Positions 43,659 to 55,563 of a stretch of DNA of 64,000 bases are shown here, in pieces. The stretch is from Bradyrhizobium sp. CCGB01 (GTDB lineage: Bacteria; Pseudomonadota; Alphaproteobacteria; Rhizobiales; Xanthobacteraceae): positions 2,170,001 through 2,234,000 of the forward strand of contig NZ_JANADK010000001.1 in the NCBI RefSeq assembly GCF_024199795.1. The letters run 5' to 3'. A program made the position numbers and the translations under genes. Every line of letters starts with the position of its first letter. Positions within the stretch are counted from its first letter, which is position 1. The notes beneath the pieces were generated by a model. The model had not been told where the DNA came from and ran no database searches. It saw nothing but the letters and a program-made list of their open reading frames with translations.

Positions 43659-44016
43659 TATGCACAAACCTCCCGTTCCGCGCGAAAGCCGGCCGATCCA
43701 GCCGCCAGGGTGCGGTCTGTCGGCCGGAAGATACCGAAGGCGCCGATGGCTTGCTGAAAAAGCGGCGCCGGCGACCGGACGGGGGGCCGCCTTGCGCCAA
43801 GGTTAGGGAGGGTTCCATGCCACCAGCGCCAGGGCGCCGAATGCAGCCACGCTAAGGCGCGCGCATTCCCTGCTCAATTGTACTGAGGTTAAGCGCTTCT
43901 ATCCAAAGGATAGCACCGCATATACGAAGGTAAGTGGCTGCGCCGGCAACAGGGGCCATTGCGGTTCGCAGCGTGGCCTCCGGTCGATGGGCAAGCCTGG
44001 TCTTTCGTCCGATGCG
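43659..44016. other. intergenic stretch, no gene seen
   Basis: About 358 bases between two leftward genes' ends and start. It should hold the promoter of the NYN gene. The short palindrome CTATCC-AAA-GGATAG lies at 43899-43913. No gene or repeat I can support. Confidence 0.4.
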
Positions 44017-46146
<2,130 letters not shown>

Positions 46147-46319
46147 CGGTTTGTGACCGGTTAGCCGACATTGCCGCTTCGAAGGGGAGCTCTCCTCGCG
46201 GCACGAAGCGAGTTCGCCCGTCAGGCCGGTTCCCTTTCAATAAGTGGTGACGGGCGCCGAAATGGTCTGTTGCCTTGTGCGATCGTTCCTACCTCCTCGA
46301 CCGAACAGGAGGCACGGCG

Positions 46320-47384
46320 ATGACGAACACAGCGCTTGTGGTCGGTGCGAGCGGTATTGTCGGCAACAATCTCGCCCGCCATCTTAGCAATCGCGGCTGG
46401 CAGGTGCTTGGGCTCGCAAGGCGCCCACCAAGCGACCTTGAGGGTGTTCGTGCCATCGCGGCCGATCTGCAGGATCCAGCCTCGCTTCGCGACATCCTGG
46501 CGAGCCTTCGTCCCACCCACGTGTTTCTCGCCACATGGCTGCGTCAGCCGACCGAGGCAGAAAATATCCGCGTTAACGCTGCGATGGTGCGCAACGTGCT
46601 GCGGGCACTCTCCGGCGCAAGTACGCTCTCTCATGTCGCGCTGGTCACAGGGCTAAAGCATTACCTGGGACCGTTCGAGTCCTACGGTAAGGGCAGGCTG
46701 CCCGCGACGCCATTCCGCGAGGAGCAACCGCGGCTGGATGTCGAGAACTTCTACTACGCGCAGGAGGATGAACTATTCGATGCAGCCAGGCGCGGTGGTT
46801 TCAGCTGGAGCATTCACCGCCCGCACACGATCATCGGCTATGCGATCGGAAACGCCATGAACATGGGAACGACGCTTGCCGTCTACGCGACGATCTGTCG
46901 AGAAACGGGGCGGTCCTTTCTCTTTCCCGGCTCGGCGACGCAATGGACTGGCTTGACGGATATGACGGATGCCAGATTGCTGGCGCGGCACCTGGAATGG
47001 GCCGCGATGACGACGACGGCGCGAAACCAGGCGTTCAACGTCGTCAATGGCGATGTCTTCCGATGGAGCTGGATGTGGGCGCGACTGGCCGACTGGTTCG
47101 GGTTGCAGCCCGCCCCCCTTCCAGACGAAATTTCGCCGCTTCAGCGGCAGCTTGCCGATTCAAGCCGGATATGGGCTGATATTGCGCGCAAGTATGATCT
47201 CGTCGAAAGCGACCTCTCCGTCCTTTCGTCGGCATGGCATACCGATGCCGACTTGGGCCGACCTATCGAAGTCGTCACCGATATGAGCAAGAGCCGCAAG
47301 CTCGGTTTCCTCGAATATCAGGCGACGGACGATAGTTTTTTCGATCTCTTCAGCAGGTTGCGCGCCGCGAACGTGATTCCTTGA
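46320..47384 (+). CDS. SDR-family, PRISE-like (progesterone 5-beta-reductase/iridoid synthase type) enone reductase
   Basis: 354 residues. TALVVGASGIVGNNLARHLS is the NAD(P) motif with GxxGxxG, SHVALVTGLKHYLGPFESYG and LDVENFYYAQEDELFDAA are the PRISE hallmarks including the active-site Tyr, and WSIHRPHTIIGYAIGNAMNM follows. PRISE enzymes reduce activated C=C bonds in enones. Bacterial relatives are often annotated as SDR/NAD-dependent epimerase. The substrate is unknown. It lies between pobA and a cyclase gene it converges with, so no operon partner helps. Confidence 0.85.
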   Translation: MTNTALVVGASGIVGNNLARHLSNRGWQVLGLARRPPSDLEGVRAIAADLQDPASLRDILASLRPTHVFLATWLRQPTEAENIRVNAAMVRNVLRALSGASTLSHVALVTGLKHYLGPFESYGKGRLPATPFREEQPRLDVENFYYAQEDELFDAARRGGFSWSIHRPHTIIGYAIGNAMNMGTTLAVYATICRETGRSFLFPGSATQWTGLTDMTDARLLARHLEWAAMTTTARNQAFNVVNGDVFRWSWMWARLADWFGLQPAPLPDEISPLQRQLADSSRIWADIARKYDLVESDLSVLSSAWHTDADLGRPIEVVTDMSKSRKLGFLEYQATDDSFFDLFSRLRAANVIP

Positions 47385-47410
47385 GCCTTCTGACGAAGGG
47401 TGAGAAACCG

Positions 47411-49558
47411 TTACTTTCCTTCCAGCGTATTGACCGGCGTCCACTCTGGCGATGGTGGATTTGCGGCGAGGGCTTTCGCGCGTCTGGCGAACAGTGCCGA
47501 CGCCGGGTCGATTTTCGCGACGCCGTCGAACGCCTCAGCCGCCCTCGCAAATTCCCTTGTCCGCCAGCAGGCCAGCCCGTCCGCATACGCCGCGGCCACC
47601 TTTGTCTGCTCCGTGCTCTCTGCGCCCTTGTCCGCCAGCGGCTCGAACACCTTGATCGCCTCGCCGCGGCCCATCACCCTGATCGCATCGAGCTCGCGCC
47701 AGGCAAAGGTGCCGCCGGTCTGCGCCATCGTCGTTTCCGAGGCCATGATGGCGGTGCCGTAATATTTGTTGGCGCCTTCCAGGCGGGAGGCGACGTTCAC
47801 GGTGTCGCTCATGACGGTGTAGTTGAAGCGGCGCCGTGAGCCGATATTGCCGACGACGGCCTCGCCGCTGTTGAGGCCGATGCGGTGCGACAGGCCGTGG
47901 CCGGCGAAGGCCGGATTGTTGGCGTTGAGGTCCGCGAGCTTCTCGTGGCATTTCAGCGCGGCATGCACAGCGTTGCGCGCGTGCGCGGGATCGTCGGCCG
48001 GCGCGCCGAACATCGCGACGATGGAGTCGCCGATATATTTGTCGACGTAGCCGCCATGGCCTTCGATGATGTCGGTCATGGCGGAGAGATATTCGTTCAT
48101 CAGCGTCACCAGCTCGCCCGGCGTCATGGTCTCGGCAATGGAGGAGAAGCCGCTGAGATCGGAGAAGAACATGGTGACGTTGCGTGACTCACCGCCGAGC
48201 GCCGGCATCTTGCCGGAGGCGACCATGGTGTTGATCACTTCCGGGGCGAGATAGAAGGCGAAGCTCTTGCGCAGGAAGCGTTCGTCGCGATCGGCCAGCA
48301 CGAAGCGATAGCCGATCATCATCGCGAGTGCGGCAAGGCTCGCGAGCGCAGGCTCGGTCAAAGGCAGCGCCAGGGCGTGGACGAATGCGCCGACGGCGAC
48401 GGCGGCGTAAACCGCGGTGAGGGCGAACCAGGCAATGAGGGCGCCGCTCGGTGCCAGCATGCAGGCTGCGCAAGCGATGACCGCCGCGAACACGATCGTA
48501 AGAATGGTCCGCAGCGGAAAGCCGAGTTCGGTCACGGCATCGCGCTCGATCAGGTTTCGGACGACGGCCGCATGCACGAAGACACCGGCGACGTCGCTGC
48601 GAGCCTTTGCGGTTCTTGCCGGGCCGGGCAGGGCGCATCGCGCGGCCGGCGCGCCGTCATGCCCGCCGGACAGGCGCATCGAGGTGAGCTTGCGGTCCTC
48701 GAAATTGAGGATGGTGCCGAGCAGCACGACCTTGCCGTCGAAAGCGCGGCGGAAGAATTCGTGGTCATCTTTTTCGACGCAGGCGCGCAGATCGGCGAAG
48801 GAGAAGGTCGGAACGTCGCCGCCCAGCCCTCGAAAGTTGAGTGTCAGCGTGTTCGGCACTGCACTTGGGATCGCGTAGCCCGACAGCTCGGTCGCACCGG
48901 AGGGCGCAATCTCGGGCTTTCCGCCGAGCGCGCGCGCCGCGAGCTCGACGGCCATGGCGGGCACCGGCTTGCCGTCGATCGAGAAGCTGAGCGGCATTCG
49001 CCTGATGACATCGTCCGCGTCGGTATGGACATTGAGTGCGCGGATGTTGGTTCGCACCGCCAATTGCTGCGCGCGGTAAGGTCTGTCCGGATGGTCGTTG
49101 CTCAGGATCTCGCCGAGCACCAGTTTTCCGTTGTCGGAGAGTTGCCGGAGCGCGATCAGATAGTCCCGGTCAAACCCCTTCATGCGCGTGCCAAGCGGCG
49201 CGTCGCCAAAGGGAATCTCCGACTGCTCGATCGAGCTCGGAAAGATCACGTCGAAGCCGATCACCTTGGCGCCGCCGTCGGTGATGCTGCCGAGCACCCG
49301 GCCGATCTCGCGCGTCCAGGTCTGCGTCGGCGATCCCTTGAAGGGCGGGGTGTCGTAGGTCTCGCCGTCGATAGCGACGACGACGACCGGCGATGTCGCG
49401 GGATCGCGGCGGTCGCTGATGAGCTTGCCGCGCAGGGCCGTGAGGATATCGAGCGACAGGCCTTGCAGCGCCTGGAGCGGCGGCGACGTGAAGACCGCGC
49501 CCGCAATGAGCGCAATCAGGATCGCCGCAACGATGTCCCGCCTGCCGATCCGCCGCAT
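47411..49558 (-). CDS. CHASE2-domain adenylate/guanylate cyclase
   Basis: 715 residues. A membrane helix (IVAAILIALIAGAVFTSPP), a CHASE2 periplasmic sensor (about 40-330), three helices (about 340-420), and a class III nucleotide cyclase domain (about 460-640): MFFSDLSGFSSIAETMTPGE with metal Asp, DKYIGDSIVAMFGAP with the second Asp, and NYTVMSDTVNVASRLEGANK. All catalytic residues appear present, so it should make cAMP. The C-terminal part, about 70 residues, looks TPR-like. It ends 27 bases from the PRISE gene and is preceded upstream by a periplasmic partner gene in the same direction. Confidence 0.9.
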   Translation of the reverse strand: MRRIGRRDIVAAILIALIAGAVFTSPPLQALQGLSLDILTALRGKLISDRRDPATSPVVVVAIDGETYDTPPFKGSPTQTWTREIGRVLGSITDGGAKVIGFDVIFPSSIEQSEIPFGDAPLGTRMKGFDRDYLIALRQLSDNGKLVLGEILSNDHPDRPYRAQQLAVRTNIRALNVHTDADDVIRRMPLSFSIDGKPVPAMAVELAARALGGKPEIAPSGATELSGYAIPSAVPNTLTLNFRGLGGDVPTFSFADLRACVEKDDHEFFRRAFDGKVVLLGTILNFEDRKLTSMRLSGGHDGAPAARCALPGPARTAKARSDVAGVFVHAAVVRNLIERDAVTELGFPLRTILTIVFAAVIACAACMLAPSGALIAWFALTAVYAAVAVGAFVHALALPLTEPALASLAALAMMIGYRFVLADRDERFLRKSFAFYLAPEVINTMVASGKMPALGGESRNVTMFFSDLSGFSSIAETMTPGELVTLMNEYLSAMTDIIEGHGGYVDKYIGDSIVAMFGAPADDPAHARNAVHAALKCHEKLADLNANNPAFAGHGLSHRIGLNSGEAVVGNIGSRRRFNYTVMSDTVNVASRLEGANKYYGTAIMASETTMAQTGGTFAWRELDAIRVMGRGEAIKVFEPLADKGAESTEQTKVAAAYADGLACWRTREFARAAEAFDGVAKIDPASALFARRAKALAANPPSPEWTPVNTLEGK

Positions 49559-49577
49559 CGCCCCGTCGCTAGGCTGC

Positions 49578-50246
49578 CTATTCGAGCCGCAACAGGCGGC
49601 CGACGATCGGCGTCGGTGACGACGTGGCGCTGGCGTCGACCTGGAAGGCGTAGCGCTTGGTGCCGAGAATGGCGAGATAGCTGCCGCCCGGGGTCAGCGA
49701 TTTCCCGGCCTTGGCAAAGTCGTAGAACTTGCCGCTGATCATGACATCGTTCTTGAGCGGCACGCTGATCGTGGGCTCCTTGCCGTCGGTGCGTTCGATC
49801 ACCAGCGTGCTGCCGCTCTTGGCCTGCACCAGCGGGGCGACGCCGTAGAGCGTCGGCAGCTTGGCCGGCGCGCCCTTCGAGTCCGACCGCATGGTACGGA
49901 AGGTCGTCGCGGCGCTCTGGTTCGCCTCGCGCTCCGACAGTTTTGCCGCATTGGTGTCGCAGGGGACCTTCTCCCGCTTGACCTCGCCGAGCTGCACGGT
50001 GCTCTGCTCGGCGCCGACCAGGACGACGCCCTCGCTGATGGTCTCGCGCTGGCAGGATTTGAGATAGCTGAGCGTGATGCTGGCCTTGGGCCCGAGCTTG
50101 ATGATCTTGCCCGGCGCCACATAGTCCATGAACGCGATGCCATCGACCTTGCCCTGGACGTCCTCGACGATCGCGGCCGGGGTCTCCGCCAAAGCGGGGG
50201 CCGCAAAACAGAGCGCGCCGACTGCGGCGCCGATCAGGCTTTTCAT
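49578..50246 (-). CDS. periplasmic FecR-like protein linked to the CHASE2 cyclase
   Basis: About 222 residues. Signal peptide (MKSLIGAAVGALCFAAPALA), then VEDVQGKVDGIAFMDYVAPG, LGPKASITLSYLKSCQRETI and a long beta-rich region. The first half has the look of a FecR domain (a glycine-led sheet with IKLGPKASITLSY). Two cysteines (Cys in KSCQRE and KVPCDTN) may form a disulfide. Paired directly with the cyclase (20 bases), it may feed the CHASE2 sensor. A start at 50258 is possible. Confidence 0.7.
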   Translation of the reverse strand: MKSLIGAAVGALCFAAPALAETPAAIVEDVQGKVDGIAFMDYVAPGKIIKLGPKASITLSYLKSCQRETISEGVVLVGAEQSTVQLGEVKREKVPCDTNAAKLSEREANQSAATTFRTMRSDSKGAPAKLPTLYGVAPLVQAKSGSTLVIERTDGKEPTISVPLKNDVMISGKFYDFAKAGKSLTPGGSYLAILGTKRYAFQVDASATSSPTPIVGRLLRLE

Positions 50247-50258
50247 GGGAATTCTCAT

Positions 50259-50808
50259 CCAATTGACCGATGTATGACCGGTCCCAACCTGGCCCCATGC
50301 TTAGCAGCGGAACGTCCAGGCAAGTGTGACCAGAATCACTCTTAGATATTGGTGCACTTTATCCCAGATAGGTTCAATGTGAACGGGATCTGCACCCAAG
50401 GATTGCCGGCTTGGCGGGGGCTAATGAGGTCCTCAACCGTTGTCGTGCCGGAGCGCGCTCGCGCAGGACCTGGGTCGTTAAGCCTCACCAGCCGGTCCGG
50501 CGTGCTGGCACAAACTGCACATCACAGCAGTCCAATCTTCGGATACCGTTTGTAACGTTGGCGAATTTGGTCGGAGGCGCTCCGCGAATGGCAGGGCGCA
50601 CGCGGCGGGGTTTTGCCGATTGGTAAAAAAACGCGCGCGAAAGAGGAAGAGATGCTGACGCAATGCGGCGTCTTTCATCTTCACCCCGAGCGCCAAAAAG
50701 AGGGGACAAGGGCGATGCGTCCAGAATGCCGGGCAACGTGCCGCCGTCGACGCCTGCTGAAGTCCGCGCCGTAGCATCGGGTGGCATGCGTGTATCGGAG
50801 TTTCCACC
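50259..50808. other. intergenic region, no gene seen
   Basis: 550 bases between divergent genes. All frames are short and unlike known proteins. It should hold the promoters of the cyclase pair and of the sulfatase-Bat gene run. A poly-A stretch (GGTAAAAAAACGCG) lies near 50622-50635; no repeat or operator recognised. Confidence 0.45.
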
Positions 50809-51819
50809 ATGTTGTTGCGGGCGGATCGGGATCACTGCGAGTGGTTGCCGGATAATGTGAAGACCGGCGAGATGGTCTTCATTCCCGGCGGGACCTTCCG
50901 TATGGGATCCGACCATCATTACCCTGAGGAGGCGCCGAGCCATCGCGTCTCCGTCGATGGTTTCTGGATCGACCGCACGCCGGTCACCAACCGGCAGTTC
51001 AAGCAATTCGTCAACGCGACCGGCCACGTCACCGAAGCGCAGATCGTTCCGGACCCCAAGGACTATCCCGGCGCGCTGAAGGAGATGCTCTACGCCGGCT
51101 CGCTCGTGTTCTCGCCGCTGCCGCGCATCACCGACCTGTCCGACTGGAGCCAGTGGTGGTCGTTCATGCGCGGCGCCAACTGGCGACATCCCTATGGCCC
51201 CGGCAGCAACATCAAGGGCCTCGACGATCACCCCGTCGTCCACGTCTCCTATAGCGACGCGGCCGCCTACGCCCGCTGGGCTGGCAAGGAGCTGCCGACG
51301 GAAGCCGAATGGGAGTTCGCCGCGCGCGGCGGCCTCGACGACGAGGAGTTTGCCTGGGGCGATGCGCTGATGCCCGGCGGCAAGCACATGGCCAACATCT
51401 GGCAAGGCAATTTTCCCGTCCAGAACACCGGCGAGGATGGATTCGAGCGTACCTCGCCGGTCATGGCTTTCCCTGCGAACGGCTACGGCCTCCACGACAT
51501 GATCGGCAATGTCTGGGAGTGGACCGCGGACTGGTGGTCGTTAAAGCACCATGCGGATGCGGCAAAGCCGTGTTGCATTCCACGCAATCCGCGCGGCGGA
51601 AATGAGGATGCGAGCTTTGATCCATGTCAACCAACCATACGCATCCCGCGGAAAGTGTTGAAGGGCGGTTCGCATCTGTGTGCCCCCAATTACTGCCGAC
51701 GTTACCGCCCCGCTGCACGGCACGCCGAGCCGATCGATACCTCAACAAGTCACGTCGGCTTTCGCTGCGTGGTGCGGATACCTGCTGACGCCAGCTCACC
51801 GGTACCTTCGGGGAAGTAG
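50809..51819 (+). CDS. formylglycine-generating enzyme (sulfatase maturation)
   Basis: 336 residues, full-length FGE family. EMVFIPGGTFRMGSDHHYPE, VHVSYSDAAAYARWAGKELP, TEAEWEFAARGG, YGLHDMIGNVWEWTADWW, then GGSHLCAPNYCRRYRPAARH with Cys291 and Cys296 matching the copper-binding catalytic cysteines, and THVGFRC-like SHVGFRCVV. Family members oxidise a sulfatase active-site cysteine to formylglycine with O2. The residues for real FGE activity are all present. The next gene, 11 bases downstream, is an arylsulfatase with a CTAGR site, which it likely matures. GGAG ribosome site before ATG. No signal peptide, so it acts before export. Confidence 0.93.
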   Translation: MLLRADRDHCEWLPDNVKTGEMVFIPGGTFRMGSDHHYPEEAPSHRVSVDGFWIDRTPVTNRQFKQFVNATGHVTEAQIVPDPKDYPGALKEMLYAGSLVFSPLPRITDLSDWSQWWSFMRGANWRHPYGPGSNIKGLDDHPVVHVSYSDAAAYARWAGKELPTEAEWEFAARGGLDDEEFAWGDALMPGGKHMANIWQGNFPVQNTGEDGFERTSPVMAFPANGYGLHDMIGNVWEWTADWWSLKHHADAAKPCCIPRNPRGGNEDASFDPCQPTIRIPRKVLKGGSHLCAPNYCRRYRPAARHAEPIDTSTSHVGFRCVVRIPADASSPVPSGK

Positions 51820-51830
51820 GGAGTATCAAA

Positions 51831-53471
51831 ATGGGAAGTGACGTGAAGGAGACGGCCAAGACTTGCGCAAACGAAACTGACAAGAGCCGAAAATCGCTTT
51901 TCCGTGGTCTGCTCCGTGCGGCTCTGGTTGCGACAAGCCTGAGTCCTCTCATCGACACGTCAGCCGTCGCGCAGCAGCCGAACACGGCCAAGCCGAACAT
52001 TCTTGTCATCTTCGGAGACGACGTCGGCCAATCCAACATCAGCGCCTACACGCGGGGCCTCGTCGGATACAAGACGCCGAACATCGATCGGATCGCCAAC
52101 GAAGGCATGATCTTCACCGATTACTACGCCGAGAACAGCTGCACGGCGGGCCGATCCACCTTCATCACCGGACAAGTCTGCCTGCGCACCGGCTTGTGCA
52201 AGGTCGGCATTCCCGGCGCGGCGGTTGGATTGCAGGACCGCGACGTGACGATCGCGCAGGCGCTCAAGCCGCTCGGTTACGCCACGGGCCAGTTCGGCAA
52301 GAACCATCTTGGCGACCGCGACGAATATCTTCCGGTCAAGCATGGCTTCGACGAGTTCTTCGGTAATCTCTATCACCTCAATGCTGAGGAAGAGCCGGAG
52401 CGTCCTTATTATCCGAAGAACGATACAACGTTCACCAAGAGCAATTCACCCCGCGGCGTGCTCAAGGCCTCGGCCGACGGCAAGATCGAGGACACGGGAC
52501 CGCTGAACCGCAAGCGGATGGAAACGGTCGACGACGAGACCACGGACGCCGCGATCGATTTCATGAAGCGGCAGGCGCGCGCCAACAAGCCTTTCTTTAC
52601 CTGGATGAACACCACGCGCATGCACGCCTTCACCCACGTGCGCCCCTCGATGCAGGGACAGAGCGGCATGCCCGGCAATGAATATGCCGACGGCATGATC
52701 GAGCACGATGGCGACGTCGGCAAGCTTCTCAAGACGCTCGACGAACTCGGCATCGCCAACAACACCATCGTTGTCTACACCACCGACAACGGCCCCAACC
52801 AGTGGTCCTGGCCGGACGCCGCGACGACGCCGTTCCGCAGCGAGAAGGACACGAACTGGGAAGGCGCATTCCGCGTTCCCGCGATGATCCGCTGGCCCGG
52901 CCGCATCAAGGCCGGCGAGGTCTCCAACGAGATCGTCTCGGGTCTCGACTGGTTTCCGACGTTGCTGGCTGCGGCCGGCGACACCGACGTCAAGGACCGC
53001 CTCCTGAAGGGCACCGATCTCGGCGGCAAGACCTTCAAGGTTCATCTCGATGGCTACAACCAATTGCCCTACTTGACGGGACAGCAGCCGAAGTCGGCGC
53101 GGAACGAGTTCTTCTATTTCAACGACGACGGCGATCTGGTCGCTTATCGCTACAACGACTGGAAGATCGTGTTCTGCGAGCAGCGCAAGCCGGGCGGCTT
53201 CGAGGTCTGGGCGAACCCATTCACCTGCTTGCGCGCGCCGAAAATGTTCAACTTGCGGATGGATCCTTTCGAGCGTGCCGACGTAGTGTCCGATCAATAC
53301 TACGATTGGTTCGCGAAGAACGCCTATCTGATCCAGTACGGAACCTGGCGCGTGGCTCCATTCCTTCAGACCTTCAAGGACTACCCGCCAAGCCAGCGCT
53401 CGGCGAGCTTCAGCATCGACCAGATGGTCGAAGGACTGATGAAGTCGCTCGATAAGACCGCGCCGAAATAG
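51831..53471 (+). CDS. arylsulfatase, exported
   Basis: 546 residues. An N-terminal signal-like stretch (LLRAALVATSLSPLIDTSAV) follows SRKSLF, a twin-Arg/Lys motif resembling a Tat signal. KPNILVIFGDDVGQSNISAY holds the metal Asp pair, and CTAGR at Cys104 is the formylglycine site (CxAxR). LGIANNTIVVYTTDNGPNQW carries the second metal-binding Asp/Asn. Substrate unknown; a sulfate ester. It directly follows the FGE gene and precedes the Bat module, and has a close paralog at 60040 in the same run. Confidence 0.93.
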   Translation: MGSDVKETAKTCANETDKSRKSLFRGLLRAALVATSLSPLIDTSAVAQQPNTAKPNILVIFGDDVGQSNISAYTRGLVGYKTPNIDRIANEGMIFTDYYAENSCTAGRSTFITGQVCLRTGLCKVGIPGAAVGLQDRDVTIAQALKPLGYATGQFGKNHLGDRDEYLPVKHGFDEFFGNLYHLNAEEEPERPYYPKNDTTFTKSNSPRGVLKASADGKIEDTGPLNRKRMETVDDETTDAAIDFMKRQARANKPFFTWMNTTRMHAFTHVRPSMQGQSGMPGNEYADGMIEHDGDVGKLLKTLDELGIANNTIVVYTTDNGPNQWSWPDAATTPFRSEKDTNWEGAFRVPAMIRWPGRIKAGEVSNEIVSGLDWFPTLLAAAGDTDVKDRLLKGTDLGGKTFKVHLDGYNQLPYLTGQQPKSARNEFFYFNDDGDLVAYRYNDWKIVFCEQRKPGGFEVWANPFTCLRAPKMFNLRMDPFERADVVSDQYYDWFAKNAYLIQYGTWRVAPFLQTFKDYPPSQRSASFSIDQMVEGLMKSLDKTAPK

Positions 53472-53549
53472 CGCTTCAGACGCTTGCATCCGGCCGCCGC
53501 GTCCGGCGACCGGAGCTCTTCCTGATCCGCAACAATAAAAAATTAGCGT

Positions 53550-54569
53550 ATGAATCAGATGAGAGCCGTGACAGACTCAAAACCTTCGAAGAGCTCATCC
53601 GCCCGCGACGCCGTGCTCGATCTCAAGTCGCGCATCGGCAAGTCCGTGCTCGGGCAGGATCATCTGGTCGAGAGCATGCTGATCGGTCTGCTTGCCAACG
53701 GCAACCTGCTGATCGAGAGCCTGCCCGGCCTTGCCAAGACCCGCGCGGTCAAGACGCTCGCCAAGCATCTCGCGGCGGATCTGTCGCGCGTGCAGTTCAC
53801 GCCGGATCTGTTGCCGTCGGATGTGACCGGCGCGGAGATCTACGTCCAGACCGACAAGGGCGGCCAGTTCGAGTTTCAGAAGGGACCGATCTTCGCCAAC
53901 CTGGTGCTCGCGGACGAGATCAACCGCGCGCCGGCCAAGGTGCAGTCCGCGCTGCTGGAGGCCATGGAGGAACGTCAGGTCACGGTCGCCGGCAAGACCT
54001 ACAAGATGCCCGATCTGTTCATGGTGCTCGCGACCGAGAATCCGATCGAGCAGGAGGGGACCTATCCGCTGCCCGAAGCGCAGCTCGACCGTTTCCTGAT
54101 GCATGTCGTCATCACCTATCCGGACGAGGCCACGGAAGGCGAGATCATCCGGCTCAACCGCACCGAGAATGCGCAAGCCCCGAAGGATCATTCCTCGGAG
54201 CCGCCGCCGATTCCTCAGCAGGCCATCCTGGACGCGCGCGGCGAGATCGACGGCATCTTCGTGTCGGATCTCGCCGAGAAGTACATGGTCGACGTCGTCT
54301 ACGCGACGCGTTTCCCCGGCCGCTATGGCGAGCCCCTGAGCAAATGGATCCAGGTCGGCGCGAGCCCGCGCGGCAGCCTCGCGCTCGACCGCTGTGCGCG
54401 CGCCCGCGCCTGGCTCGATGAGTATGACTTCGTGACGCCCGATCACGTTCGGGCGGTGATCCACGATTGCCTGCGGCATCGCATCATCCTCAGCTACGAG
54501 GCGATCTCGCAGGGCGTCACGCCTGATCAGGCGATCGACAAGATCACCGAACTGGTCGCGACGGCCTGA
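53550..54569 (+). CDS. MoxR-family AAA+ ATPase
   Basis: 339 residues. Walker A in ESLPGLAKTRAVKTLAKHLA, Walker B in ANLVLADEINRAPAKVQSAL, sensor EATENPIEQEGTYPLPEAQL (ATENP) and lid domain. MoxR ATPases act with DUF58 and VWA proteins as chaperone-like systems for cofactor insertion or envelope stress. It leads a run of overlapping genes with DUF58, DUF4381, two VWA proteins and BatD. The ribosome site is weak. The same neighbourhood encodes two exported sulfatases and an FGE, the likely clients or partners (inference). Confidence 0.92.
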   Translation: MNQMRAVTDSKPSKSSSARDAVLDLKSRIGKSVLGQDHLVESMLIGLLANGNLLIESLPGLAKTRAVKTLAKHLAADLSRVQFTPDLLPSDVTGAEIYVQTDKGGQFEFQKGPIFANLVLADEINRAPAKVQSALLEAMEERQVTVAGKTYKMPDLFMVLATENPIEQEGTYPLPEAQLDRFLMHVVITYPDEATEGEIIRLNRTENAQAPKDHSSEPPPIPQQAILDARGEIDGIFVSDLAEKYMVDVVYATRFPGRYGEPLSKWIQVGASPRGSLALDRCARARAWLDEYDFVTPDHVRAVIHDCLRHRIILSYEAISQGVTPDQAIDKITELVATA

Positions 54570-54576
54570 GGCGGAC

Positions 54577-55563
54577 ATGAGCGAGACATCAGCCAGATTG
54601 CCGGGTGTCTATGTCGATCTCGACGACATGATCGCGCTCGAATATCGCGGACGCAAAGTCTCCTTCCTGCCGCGCCAGCCGGTTCATAGCCTGCTTTCCG
54701 GTCGCTTCGCTTCCCGCATGCGTGGCCGAGGCCTGAACTTTGAGGAGATCAGGGACTATCGCGCCGGCGACGACGTCCGCTCAATCGACTGGAAGGTGAC
54801 GGCGCGTCTGCAGAAGCCGCATATCCGCGTCTTCAACGAAGAGCGCGACCGGCAGACGATCCTCGTGGTCGACCAGCGCCTGTCGATGTTTTTCGGCAGC
54901 CGGCGCGCGATGAAATCGGTCACGGCGGCCGAGGCCGCAGCGATCGGGGCATGGCGCGTGCTGGGCGCCGGGGACCGTGTCGGCGCGGTTGTGTTCGGTG
55001 ACCGTGAGCTGGTCGAGGTGAGGGCACGGCGCAGCCGCGCGACCGTGCTTCAGATCCTGGCCGCCATCGTCGCGCAGAACCAGGCGCTAGGTGTCGGGCG
55101 CGGACTGGTCTCGGCGCCGGCAATGCTCAATACCGCACTCGATCATGCTCGCCGCCGTGCACCGCACGACGCCGTCATCGTCATCATCAGTGATTTCGAC
55201 GGCGCGGACACGACGACTCGTGAAGCGGTTAAGGCCCTTGCCCGGCACAACGACGTGATCGCAGCTCTCGTCCACGATCCCCTGCAAAGTGATCTGCCGC
55301 CATCGGCCAGCATGACCGTGACCGACGGTGAATTGCAGATCCGGCTCGATGTCGGGCGCGCCAGCGTCCGCAAGAGCGTGTCGCAGGCCACGCAGGATCG
55401 CCTGAAGGGCATCTTCGACTGGACCCGCGAGATCGGAATCCCCGTGCTGCCACTGAGCGCGGCGGAAGACACCGCTGCACAGCTCCGCCGCCTGCTCGGT
55501 GGACTGCCGGCGCGTCAGGGCCGAACGGCCGCGCACAGCCAGACGGAGGCAGCCCTTGGCTGA
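54577..55563 (+). CDS. DUF58 protein of the MoxR/Bat module
   Basis: 328 residues. DUF58 signature around RMRGRGLNFEEIRDYRAGDD (about residues 45-65) with VRSIDWKVTAR, and a VWA-like remainder (ILVVDQRLSMFFGSRRAMKS). It belongs with MoxR as in known MoxR/DUF58/VWA operons. Starts 8 bases after moxR, ends inside the TTG-started DUF4381 gene (8-base overlap). No membrane helix, so it is cytoplasmic. Confidence 0.9.
   Translation: MSETSARLPGVYVDLDDMIALEYRGRKVSFLPRQPVHSLLSGRFASRMRGRGLNFEEIRDYRAGDDVRSIDWKVTARLQKPHIRVFNEERDRQTILVVDQRLSMFFGSRRAMKSVTAAEAAAIGAWRVLGAGDRVGAVVFGDRELVEVRARRSRATVLQILAAIVAQNQALGVGRGLVSAPAMLNTALDHARRRAPHDAVIVIISDFDGADTTTREAVKALARHNDVIAALVHDPLQSDLPPSASMTVTDGELQIRLDVGRASVRKSVSQATQDRLKGIFDWTREIGIPVLPLSAAEDTAAQLRRLLGGLPARQGRTAAHSQTEAALG

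Noticed and set aside
43668..44016. Small ORFs in the NYN-AraC gap
   Set aside because: Frames such as 43634-43855 have no ribosome site and Arg/Pro-rich translations; I saw no gene.
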